Shown here: positions 1 through 5,675 of the stretch, piece by piece
Layout of the letters: each line of letters begins with the position of its first letter
Position numbering within the stretch: the stretch's first letter is position 1
Assembly (NCBI GenBank): GCA_041736465.1
Contig: JBGSTO010000082.1
Coordinates: 1 to 6,191 of the forward strand
Direction: 5' to 3'
Length of the DNA stretch: 6,191 bases
DNA from: JAJUJL01 sp041736465
Lineage (GTDB): Bacteria > Chloroflexota > Anaerolineae > Anaerolineales > UBA4823
Notes under the pieces: generated by a model
Told to the model about the DNA's origin: nothing
Database searches by the model: none
The model's input: only the letters and a program-made list of their open reading frames with translations
Made by a program: the position numbers and the translations under genes

Positions 1-135
1 CCACCCGGCTTGCAGCGCTTCTTCAACCAGGCGCACCCCCTCGGCAATGAAAGCCTGGTCTTCCCGGCGCTGGTGGGAATTTGCCTGCAGGCTGCGCACC
101 CACTGGATTTTGGAGTTTTGGCTGGAAGTGATCAT
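1..135 (-). CDS. TrmH/SpoU-family RNA 2'-O-methyltransferase, N-terminal fragment
   Basis: The first 45 codons of a gene that continues beyond the left edge. The translation starts MITSSQNSKIQWVRSLQ and continues with an Arg/Glu-rich stretch and then FIAEGVRLVEEAL. This is the typical start of TrmH/SpoU-type 23S rRNA or tRNA ribose methyltransferases: a short 'SxxNxxIkxvrsL' helix, a basic helix, then the 'fxvEGxrlveEAl' strand and helix of the substrate-binding subdomain that precedes the SAM-binding trefoil-knot domain. The knot domain lies outside the window, so activity and exact target cannot be judged. The ATG at 135-133 is supported by an AAAGGA ribosome binding site 10 bases upstream. 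The gene diverges from the HD-domain gene. Family assignment is fairly sure; the subgroup (RlmB-like or other) is not. Confidence 0.8.
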   Translation of the reverse strand, partial: MITSSQNSKIQWVRSLQANSHQRREDQAFIAEGVRLVEEALQAGW

Positions 136-145
136 TTGGATGGGG

Positions 146-151
146 TCCTTT
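146..151 (-). promoter_or_regulatory. Ribosome binding site of the methyltransferase gene
   Basis: On the minus strand AAAGGA lies 10 bases before the ATG at 135-133 and fixes that start. It overlaps the -35-like TTGACA of the divergent candidate promoter on the other strand. A TAAAAT hexamer at 170-165 (minus) could be the -10 box of this gene, but no matching -35 box is visible upstream of it. Confidence 0.55.
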
Positions 152-177
152 GACAGATGAATTAATTTTAACATAAA
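150..177 (+). promoter_or_regulatory. Candidate sigma70-type promoter for the plus-strand operon
   Basis: A perfect TTGACA at 150-155 is followed after 16 bases by CATAAA at 172-177, which matches the TATAAT consensus at 4 of 6 positions. The spacer is AT-rich, unlike the surrounding GC-rich coding DNA. Transcription would begin near 184, giving a leader of about 68 bases before the ATG at 252. It is the only such pair noticed upstream of the four-gene plus-strand run. The -35 box is strong and the -10 box is moderate. This is inference from consensus only. Confidence 0.45.
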
Positions 178-236
178 GGCTTCATCCTGAGCCTGTGTGA
201 TATCCTTGTTGATCATCTCAGGCAGACTTGTGGAAT

Positions 237-241
237 AAGGA
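237..241 (+). promoter_or_regulatory. Ribosome binding site deciding the HD-gene start
   Basis: AAGGA lies 10 bases before the ATG at 252. The in-frame TTG at 228 would give an N-terminal extension of eight residues but has no purine-rich Shine-Dalgarno sequence at a proper distance, and it would put this AAGGA inside the gene. The ATG is therefore preferred. Confidence 0.6.
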
Positions 242-251
242 AACCCATCCT

Positions 252-857
252 ATGGAATTGAAAGCCTCTAATCCGGCTGACACCCTGCCGTTGGACGTCG
301 ATATCCACCCGCTGATACGGGTTTATTTTCAATTTGCCCATCTCAAGCACCTGTTCCGCCAGGGATGGCTGCAGCACGGCATCCCGCGCGAACGCTGCGA
401 GAGCGTTGCCGAGCACAGCTTCGGCGTGGCTCTGCTTTCTTTGATGCTGGCGGATGCCAGTTATCCTGAACTCAATGTGGAAAAAGTGCTGCGCCTGGCG
501 CTGCTGCACGATTTTGGTGAGATTTACGCCGGCGATTTAACCCCGCAGCACAATGTCTCCGTACAAGAGAAAGCACAGCGTGAGCGCCAGGCGATTATGC
601 GGGTGTTTCAGAATTTCCCTAACGGTCAGGATTACCTGGAAACCTGGGAGGATTATGAACACGGCAGCTCTCCGGAAGCCAGGCTGGTGCGGCAGGTGGA
701 CCGGTTGGAGATGGGTCTGCAGGCTGCGGTGTATGAGCGGGAGGGCTTCGCCGGTCTGGAAGGTTTCTACGCCTCGACGCTCCAGGCATTGTCGGATACC
801 GAGATCGTTGGTATATTCAAGGTATTGGTTCAGCTTGTAGATGACGGCAAAGCTTGA
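252..857 (+). CDS. HD-domain phosphohydrolase, 5'-deoxynucleotidase (YfbR/HDDC2)-like
   Basis: Protein of 201 residues, the usual length for this family. All the metal-binding signature residues of the HD superfamily are visible: H55 in SVAEHS, H86-D87 in LLHDFGE, and D150 in RQVDRLE. E90 and D95 (in GDLTP) match the catalytic Glu and Asp of E. coli YfbR with the same five-residue spacing. R36 and W39 in the 'RQGW' motif match the Arg-x-x-Trp of the HDDC2 branch that contacts the nucleotide. Known members hydrolyse deoxyribonucleoside 5'-monophosphates to deoxynucleosides with a divalent metal, in the cytoplasm. By inference this one serves dNMP turnover or pool control. It is the first gene of the plus-strand run, and its stop lies 14 bases before the next start. 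The substrate is not provable from sequence, because related HD_3/HD_2 proteins have other phosphoester substrates. Confidence 0.85.
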   Translation: MELKASNPADTLPLDVDIHPLIRVYFQFAHLKHLFRQGWLQHGIPRERCESVAEHSFGVALLSLMLADASYPELNVEKVLRLALLHDFGEIYAGDLTPQHNVSVQEKAQRERQAIMRVFQNFPNGQDYLETWEDYEHGSSPEARLVRQVDRLEMGLQAAVYEREGFAGLEGFYASTLQALSDTEIVGIFKVLVQLVDDGKA

Positions 858-871
858 ATTAAGGAGGCTCC

Positions 872-1384
872 ATGAGCGCGCAGCGCAGGTCTGGTATGGC
901 GATAGGCATCATTCTGATCCTGTTGGGTTTGTGGTTCCTGGCTGACCAGCTTTTTCCACAGCTCAACCGCTGGCTGAATGTCGACTTTTCCTGGCCTCTC
1001 TTTGTAGTGGGTGCAGGCGTGGTGTTCTTCCTGTTTGCTTTATTCGCCGGCGTGCCAGACCTGGCGATACCTGCCTGCATTATCGGCGGCATCGGCGGCC
1101 TTTTATACTGGCAGAACGCCACCGGAAACTGGGAAAGTTGGGCGTATGCCTGGGCATTGATTCCCGGCTTTGCGGGAGTCGGGGTGCTGCTCAAAGGCCT
1201 GCTGGGCGGGCATCCACGCCAGTCCTTCCGTGAAGGGACCGGTATGATCGTCACCAGCCTGATCCTGTTTTTGATCTTCGGGTCTTTTCTGGGCGGACCA
1301 AACCTGCTGGGCGATTATTGGCCGGTGCTGCTCATCCTGTTAGGCGCCTGGCTGTTGGTGCGCCCCTGGCTGCGCGCCCGCTGA
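872..1384 (+). CDS. Six-helix membrane protein, LiaI/LiaF-like TM-domain type
   Basis: Protein of 170 residues made almost entirely of hydrophobic segments, at about residues 8-27, 40-61, 65-80, 92-112, 123-141 and 147-165, with short polar loops and a basic end (VRPWLRAR). The 'GiilILLGlwFLaDqlf' opening followed by 'fsWPLfvvgaG', and the closing 'YWPVLLILLGAWLLVRP', are the pattern of the LiaI/LiaF-like transmembrane domain (once DUF5668) found in envelope-stress and many uncharacterised membrane proteins. First and last parts look like two copies of the same hairpin, which suggests internal duplication. There is no soluble LiaF C-terminal domain and no catalytic motif. Start ATG at 872 has a full AAGGAGG (861-867) only 4 bases upstream, a strong but tightly spaced site. 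It follows the HD gene by 14 bases and precedes the HAD gene by 22, so it is likely co-transcribed. Function unknown. Confidence 0.75.
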   Translation: MSAQRRSGMAIGIILILLGLWFLADQLFPQLNRWLNVDFSWPLFVVGAGVVFFLFALFAGVPDLAIPACIIGGIGGLLYWQNATGNWESWAYAWALIPGFAGVGVLLKGLLGGHPRQSFREGTGMIVTSLILFLIFGSFLGGPNLLGDYWPVLLILLGAWLLVRPWLRAR

Positions 1385-1406
1385 TCTCCCGAAAGAGGCT
1401 TCGTAT

Positions 1407-2087
1407 TTGAGACGAATTCGCGCATTGATCTTTGATTTCGACGGGCTGATACTGGACACCGAGGCTCCTGTATTTCAGTCCTGGCAAGAACTGTACGCTG
1501 CTTTCGGTCTGCGGCTGGAATTGAGTGAGTGGTCGCAGTATATCGGGCTGGCAGAGGGCACCTTTGATTTCTTTGCCATTTTGCAGGAACGCCTGGGTCG
1601 AAAGCTGGATGCGTATCTGGAGAAGGAGCGCAGCCAACGAGAGCTGCAGCTCATTCTCCAACAGCCGGTGCTGCCGGGTGTACTGGAATACCTGCAAACA
1701 GCCCGGCGATTGGGCTTGAAGGTGGGGCTGGCTTCCAGCTCGAGTTGCGCCTGGGTAACCGGGCATCTCCAGCGGCTGGATTTGTTGAGCTGCTTTGACT
1801 GCCTGCGCGCCAGCGACGATGTTCGCAGCGCCAAACCGGATCCTGAGCTGTACCAGGCTGTGCTGGATGCCTTTAGGCTGGGCTCGCACGAGGCGCTTGC
1901 CCTGGAAGATTCGTTCAATGGCGTGCTGGCAGCGCGCCGCGCAGGCATCTTTACCGTTGCCGTCCCCAACCCCCTGACCGAGCATATGCCGCTGCAGGCG
2001 GCGAATCTGCGATTGCGCTCGCTCACTGACCTGTCCCTGGAAGCTCTGCTGGCACAGGCCGAGCGAGACGCAGTGGCTACTGATTAG
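1407..2087 (+). CDS. HAD-superfamily hydrolase, subfamily IA (phosphatase or beta-phosphoglucomutase-like)
   Basis: Protein of 226 residues with all four HAD motifs in order. Motif I is DFDGLILDTE, with nucleophile D10 and acid/base D12. Motif II is LASSSS (S110-S113), motif III is K143 in SAKPDPELY, and motif IV is E167-D168 in LEDSFNGVLAA. A helical cap of about residues 18-88 sits between motifs I and II, as in the class C1 cap of subfamily IA. The C-terminal 'VPNPLTEHM...LRSLTDLSLEAL' is typical of beta-phosphoglucomutase/YcjU/2-deoxyglucose-6-phosphatase relatives. Substrates in this group are sugar phosphates or other small phosphomonoesters, so the exact one is open. The start is TTG at 1407, supported by AGAGG (1394-1398) 8 bases before and by motif I lying at the normal distance from the N-terminus; no ATG lies nearby. 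Cytoplasmic. Third gene of the plus-strand run. Confidence 0.9.
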   Translation: MRRIRALIFDFDGLILDTEAPVFQSWQELYAAFGLRLELSEWSQYIGLAEGTFDFFAILQERLGRKLDAYLEKERSQRELQLILQQPVLPGVLEYLQTARRLGLKVGLASSSSCAWVTGHLQRLDLLSCFDCLRASDDVRSAKPDPELYQAVLDAFRLGSHEALALEDSFNGVLAARRAGIFTVAVPNPLTEHMPLQAANLRLRSLTDLSLEALLAQAERDAVATD

Positions 2088-2090
2088 CGG

Positions 2091-2125
2091 CTGGCGGACT
2101 GCAGGCGAATACGACCCGCCGCCAG
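2091..2125 (+). repeat. Inverted repeat in the gap before the exported-protein gene
   Basis: CTGGCGG at 2091-2097 pairs perfectly with CCGCCAG at 2119-2125 around a 21-base loop, starting 3 bases after the HAD stop codon and ending 6 bases before the AGGA ribosome binding site (2132-2135) of the next gene. There is no T-run after it, so it is not a standard intrinsic terminator. It may be an mRNA hairpin between the two genes or chance in GC-rich DNA. Confidence 0.3.
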
Positions 2126-2145
2126 GAACCCAGGATAGAATTTCT

Positions 2146-3654
2146 ATGAAACTTAATAAAATATGGATTGCCACTTTTCTGGTAACAGGATGTGTATTTC
2201 TGCTGCCTGCGGTGCTGCAGGTGGCATCGCGGGCAAGTCAAGAAGCCGTGCAGCCGGTGTGGGGACGCAAGCCGGTGCTGGAATACTTCTTCCTGACCGC
2301 AGGGCTTGCGGAGCAGCTTCAGGCGGAGGTGGGGCTCTCCACCGAGCAGTTTGAAGCGCTGCAAGCCATCGCCCGCCAGGAGAGGGAGCAGCTGCGCCAG
2401 TTGAAACTGGAGAGTGAGGCGATTGCAGCCGACACCAGCCTCAGCCAGGAAGAGATGGTAAGCCGCATCCGGGCGTCAGGCTACAACCAGCGAATGCTGC
2501 AGGTGGTGAACGATCACCAGGCGGCAGTGCAAGCTGTCTTGGATGCCGGTACCTACGCCCGGCTGGTGGATTGGATCGAGGTGCAATGGCTGGTGGAGCG
2601 CGAGCTTCACGGATTACAAAGCGTGCCGCAGGCAGTCGACGCTGCCCGCACCTATACGGTTTTGATGACCTATGATGACAGCAGCGACTATAATGCCTTC
2701 CTGCCGGACCAGTGCGTCAAGTTTTCCAACCTGGGATTGACCACCTGGTGCACCAATTACGGCTATAAGGTCGGCGGCAATTACTCGATCCGCATCAAGT
2801 ACGGCGGTAAAAGCGTCACCATACGGCCCAAAGACGTCGGTCCATGGAATATCAACGACACCTACTGGGCTACCACCGAGGACCCGACCCCGCGGCGCAA
2901 GTTTACCGACCTGCCGCTGGGCATGCCAGAAGCCCAGGCGGCGTATTACGATGACTATAACAATGGAGAGGACGAATATGGGCGCACGGTCACCGCGCCG
3001 TTTGCGGTCGAGATTACCTTTGCTGTCGCTCCAGACCTGGGATTGGTGCCTGGGCAGAACGTTTGGGTGAACGTCACATTCCTGTGGACCGACGGCTGGG
3101 ACGTGACGCCGACGCTGCCGCCGACGATTACCCCCACGCCTACGGCTACACCTACTCCCACCCCTACGCCGACGCCGACCCCCAGCCCATTCCTGCACAC
3201 GGGCGCAGGCTTGATACAACCCGGGCAGCCGTTTACTATTCCGGTGGGGATGAGCTACGTCGCCTTGCCGGGTCTCAGCTACGCCTTGCTGGACCTGCAG
3301 TATGACCCCAACGTGGTGCAAATCACCGGCTGCCAGGCCAACCCGGATGGCACTTTCTTATCCGGCGGGTGTGTGCTCGATTTCGAGCGCGACGGGGTGA
3401 ATCCCGATGCGGTGCGTTTCAGCGTGTATGCGATCAACGGCATCACGGGCACAGCCCGCCTGGCGGATCTGGTCTTCCAGGGCCTGGGGGCGCCGGGCAG
3501 TTACAGCCCCTTGAATTTGATTACCGGCGAGCTCAGTGGGCCTGCGGCAGAAGCGCTGGATTTCTCAGCCTATGATGGCGGGGTATGCCTGGCGCCCTGC
3601 CAGAAGATATTTTATTTTCCGCTCTTCGGACGGGATTGGCTGCCAGGGCCTTAG
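2146..3654 (+). CDS. Exported multidomain protein: helical region, DPBB-like domain, Thr-Pro linker, cohesin-like domain
   Basis: Protein of 502 residues. Residues 1-30 are a Sec-type signal peptide: MKLNK, then a hydrophobic run, then VASRA with likely cleavage after A30. An LVTGC at 12-16 resembles a lipobox, but the hydrophobic run continues past the Cys. Residues 44-160 are helical and charged; 'LSTEQFEALQAIAREE'-like heptads recall Spy/CpxP helices, but weakly. Residues 167-320 look like a double-psi beta-barrel of the RlpA/expansin kind: KSVTIRPKDVGPWN (D230 is the conserved Asp), DLPLGMPEAQAAYY and WVNVTFLW. Residues 321-348 are a Thr-Pro linker. Residues 350-482 resemble a cohesin-type beta-sandwich (GLSYALLDLQYDPNVVQITG, GITGTARLADLVFQ). 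The tail IFYFPLFGR resembles Chloroflexota exported-protein ends. Six Cys (190, 202, 396, 409, 481, 485) could form disulfides. ATG at 2146 has AGGA 10 bases upstream. A cell-surface or wall-associated role is inferred; no enzyme activity is proven. Confidence 0.8.
   Translation: MKLNKIWIATFLVTGCVFLLPAVLQVASRASQEAVQPVWGRKPVLEYFFLTAGLAEQLQAEVGLSTEQFEALQAIARQEREQLRQLKLESEAIAADTSLSQEEMVSRIRASGYNQRMLQVVNDHQAAVQAVLDAGTYARLVDWIEVQWLVERELHGLQSVPQAVDAARTYTVLMTYDDSSDYNAFLPDQCVKFSNLGLTTWCTNYGYKVGGNYSIRIKYGGKSVTIRPKDVGPWNINDTYWATTEDPTPRRKFTDLPLGMPEAQAAYYDDYNNGEDEYGRTVTAPFAVEITFAVAPDLGLVPGQNVWVNVTFLWTDGWDVTPTLPPTITPTPTATPTPTPTPTPTPSPFLHTGAGLIQPGQPFTIPVGMSYVALPGLSYALLDLQYDPNVVQITGCQANPDGTFLSGGCVLDFERDGVNPDAVRFSVYAINGITGTARLADLVFQGLGAPGSYSPLNLITGELSGPAAEALDFSAYDGGVCLAPCQKIFYFPLFGRDWLPGP
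3106..3189 (+). repeat. Thr-Pro repeat linker in the exported protein
   Basis: About 84 bases of alternating ACN-CCN codons, reading TPTLPPTITPTPTATPTPTP and then more TP pairs ending PSP. The third codon positions vary (acg, acc, act, aca; ccg, ccc, cct), so the repeat is kept at protein level rather than being a fresh DNA slippage product. It joins the DPBB-like and cohesin-like domains as an extended, probably glycosylated spacer. Such linkers are common in exported proteins of Chloroflexota. Confidence 0.85.
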
Positions 3655-5675
3655 TCTACCTGGCCGGCATGACGGACCTCCCGCCGCAGGGGCAGCCAAT
3701 CGATTGCCAGCGAGTGGTCGTTTAAGCTTGCCTGCAAGCTTCCAGCCGGAAAATCGCAGCGTACATAGGGATTATCATAGCGTGGATATTCTTCCAGCGG
3801 TACAACCGCGCCGTTTTGGCGCAGCGCACCTTCCCAACCGAATTCCAGCCGCCCCTGAGAGGGTGATTGGTAGCTGACCTGCAGCCCAGCGCAGCTCAGC
3901 TCTGCCGAGCAGATGCGCTGGATAAAATCTGCAAAATCACCATCCACCTGCCGCCGTCCTAGCTCGCAAATCCACGCGTTTTGACTTCCCGGCGCGATGA
4001 TCTCCCGCCCCTGGTCTTCTCCGGGCTGCTCCTGCCAGTGCGCCGGCTGGTGGGAGTGCAGCGCCAGGTAGCCATCGCCGAGGCGGGCAAAATACCAGCC
4101 GCTGCGCTCTACTGCCTCATCGAAGCGATCGCGCGGCAGCCAGGCGTGTGTCAGGTGCAGCTGGTTGTTTACGTACAAAGCCGGGCGGTCTTCGATGCGG
4201 TACAGCACGATCACCACGTTCTTCACTTGCGCGGCGCGCGGCAGATAGCCTGACCCCGTCCAATAATTGGGCGAAACGCCCTGCCGGCGCGGCGGGTGGG
4301 TGGTAAAACATACGGCGTCAGGCCCTAACGTCGCCTGCCAGATGTGCTGCTGGTCGCCGCCGTAGCCCTTGCGGTAATCCTGTGCGCTGCTGAGCATATA
4401 ATCGGGTGTGCGGTAGGTTTGGATATTGACTTGCTCGCGCGTATTGCGGCACAGATCATATTCCAGCCAGCGCGCCAGGGGGCGTGTCAGACCGGTGATG
4501 CGCAAGAAACTCAGTACAGGCCGGTAGCGCTTGAAAGGGGCGAAGAAATGGTTCTCCCACCAGTTGAAGGCGTCGAACATGTTCATCACCAGGTTAATGG
4601 TGAGCGGGTGTACGTAAGCCTCCAGGGTCAGCAGCGCCATGCCATCCTCGAAGTTGTCGAAACCCAAACCCCACTGACCGGCTTCAGCCAGGTGGATGCC
4701 CATGCGCTGGCGGTTGAGCATTTCGGGCCGCTGGAGATCGTTAGCGATGACTGCCATCACCGAGGGCGGCTGGTAGCTGCGGCTTAATGCCAGGCAGGCA
4801 GCCCCCATATTGTCGAAGCCCGAAAACACGCCCATGCCAAACAGCAGCTTGTGTGTGTCGGTAGTGCCCTCGTTGGAGGCCCACTTCTTGGTGTTTTCAT
4901 AGCTGCGCCCGTGGGTGCTGCCGAAAACGCCGTGAAAGCTGTTGGCAGCCATATCCAGCAAGAGCAGGTCCAGCACACAGCGCGCCTGCTGCCGGATGGT
5001 TTCATCCTGGCAAAAGTCCACCAGGCTGAGCAGCGCTGCCATGTCCTCATCGTAATACACATGCGAGAGCCACTCGCTGAAGCCGGTGCGGAAGCGCAGG
5101 TTCAACCAGCGCAGGATGCGAGGCTGGTTGCGCGCCATCATCTCCAAACCGCTGCGCCCGCTGTTGGTAAAGGTTTGCCCGGGAAAAAGCTGCCCGGCAA
5201 GGTAGGCGCCGGATGCAAACAGGATATGGTGGTTCTCAGTCCAGGTGCATAACGAGTCCACGCCTGGTTCATCTGGCCAATACTTAAAGCCCAGCACCGT
5301 CTCCTGGGCACGCTGCAGCAGGCCGGGTTGGATGCCGGGGTGCTCGCCAAACTGGTACAGCAGGCGCAGTATGCTGTGCAGGGCAAAGTCGGCGCAGTCT
5401 TTGCGCGCCTGGATATAATCCAGGGCTGCATGTACCAACCCGCTGTGCAGGCTGCCGGTGGCTTGCAGGCGCACCAGCTCGTAATACACGGCTTTGGTGT
5501 TTTCCGGCGATGGGTTGAGCTGGACATGTTCCAGGTAAGCCTGGCGCCGCTGCTGAAACGCAGGTAGAAAAGGCTGGTATGCATAGGAATCGGGCTGAGC
5601 CTGAGACGGGAAGCCCTGCGGGGCAGGCTGTTCAACTCGCAGGCGATAGTCTGGCGAGGCATGTACCGTAGTCAC
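3651..5675 (-). CDS. Uncharacterised 674-residue protein, polysaccharide-lyase-like (alpha/alpha-toroid plus beta-sandwich)
   Basis: Not recognised with certainty. Residues 40-410 are mostly helical with aromatic and His-rich conserved-looking motifs: TWTENHHILF (144-153), GFSEWLSHVYYDED (198-211), FGSTHGRSYEN (251-261) and NWWENHFFAPF (371-381). Residues 430-660 are rich in strands: GYGGDQQHIWQATLG (437-451), YWTGSGYLPR (471-480), and an end with VRCDFPAGSLQASL. This order recalls heparinase II/III-like and other alpha/alpha-toroid polysaccharide lyases, whose catalytic residues are typically Asn/His/Tyr/Arg; N149, H150, H205, Y207/Y208, H255 and R257 are candidates. That is inference from motif style. 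There is no signal peptide, so it should act in the cytoplasm, unusual for a lyase. Start is GTG at 5675-5673, with GGGAG 7 bases upstream. It overlaps the upstream oxidoreductase gene by 4 bases (GTGA), so translational coupling is likely. Its stop overlaps that of the convergent exported-protein gene. Confidence 0.85.
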   Translation of the reverse strand: MTTVHASPDYRLRVEQPAPQGFPSQAQPDSYAYQPFLPAFQQRRQAYLEHVQLNPSPENTKAVYYELVRLQATGSLHSGLVHAALDYIQARKDCADFALHSILRLLYQFGEHPGIQPGLLQRAQETVLGFKYWPDEPGVDSLCTWTENHHILFASGAYLAGQLFPGQTFTNSGRSGLEMMARNQPRILRWLNLRFRTGFSEWLSHVYYDEDMAALLSLVDFCQDETIRQQARCVLDLLLLDMAANSFHGVFGSTHGRSYENTKKWASNEGTTDTHKLLFGMGVFSGFDNMGAACLALSRSYQPPSVMAVIANDLQRPEMLNRQRMGIHLAEAGQWGLGFDNFEDGMALLTLEAYVHPLTINLVMNMFDAFNWWENHFFAPFKRYRPVLSFLRITGLTRPLARWLEYDLCRNTREQVNIQTYRTPDYMLSSAQDYRKGYGGDQQHIWQATLGPDAVCFTTHPPRRQGVSPNYWTGSGYLPRAAQVKNVVIVLYRIEDRPALYVNNQLHLTHAWLPRDRFDEAVERSGWYFARLGDGYLALHSHQPAHWQEQPGEDQGREIIAPGSQNAWICELGRRQVDGDFADFIQRICSAELSCAGLQVSYQSPSQGRLEFGWEGALRQNGAVVPLEEYPRYDNPYVRCDFPAGSLQASLNDHSLAIDWLPLRREVRHAGQVD
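3724..3741. repeat. Perfect 8-bp inverted repeat, 70 bases past the plus-strand operon end
   Basis: AAGCTTGC at 3724-3731 and GCAAGCTT at 3734-3741 with only CT between, an 18-base near-perfect palindrome that holds two HindIII sites. As RNA it would form a 7-bp stem with a 4-base loop on either strand. It lies inside the C-terminal coding part of the minus-strand gene (encoding SLQASL) and 70 bases beyond the plus-strand stop, where a plus transcript could end. No T-run follows on either strand, so terminator function is only a possibility. Confidence 0.4.

Noticed and set aside
228..251. TTG start at 228 for the HD protein
   Set aside because: It has no well-placed ribosome binding site, whereas AAGGA at 237-241 is suitably spaced for the ATG at 252.
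1332..2174. Antisense open frame of 280 codons, longer than the HAD gene it covers
   Set aside because: Its translation is Gln/Arg-rich with no recognisable family, and it also runs into both neighbouring genes. The plus frame holds all four HAD motifs. It is an effect of codon bias in GC-rich DNA.
2179..2193. Lipobox-like LVTGC (residues 12-16) making the exported protein a lipoprotein
   Set aside because: The hydrophobic stretch continues for about ten residues after the Cys and ends in a good signal peptidase I site (SRA before SQ). Lipoprotein status is possible but less likely.
3106..3189. Short periodic repeat considered as a CRISPR or DNA tandem array
   Set aside because: It is in frame, encodes alternating Thr-Pro with varied third bases, and has no spacers. 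It is a protein linker.
4344..4787. Plus-strand open frame of 147 codons opposite the 674-residue protein, and others at 3981-4253 and 4851-5252
   Set aside because: All lie antisense to a long, motif-bearing gene, and their translations show no family features.
5175..5200. Stem TTGCCCGGG / CCCGGCAA with one bulged base and an A-rich loop
   Set aside because: It lies in the middle of the 674-residue gene, has no T-run and is not symmetric. It is probably chance in GC-rich coding DNA.
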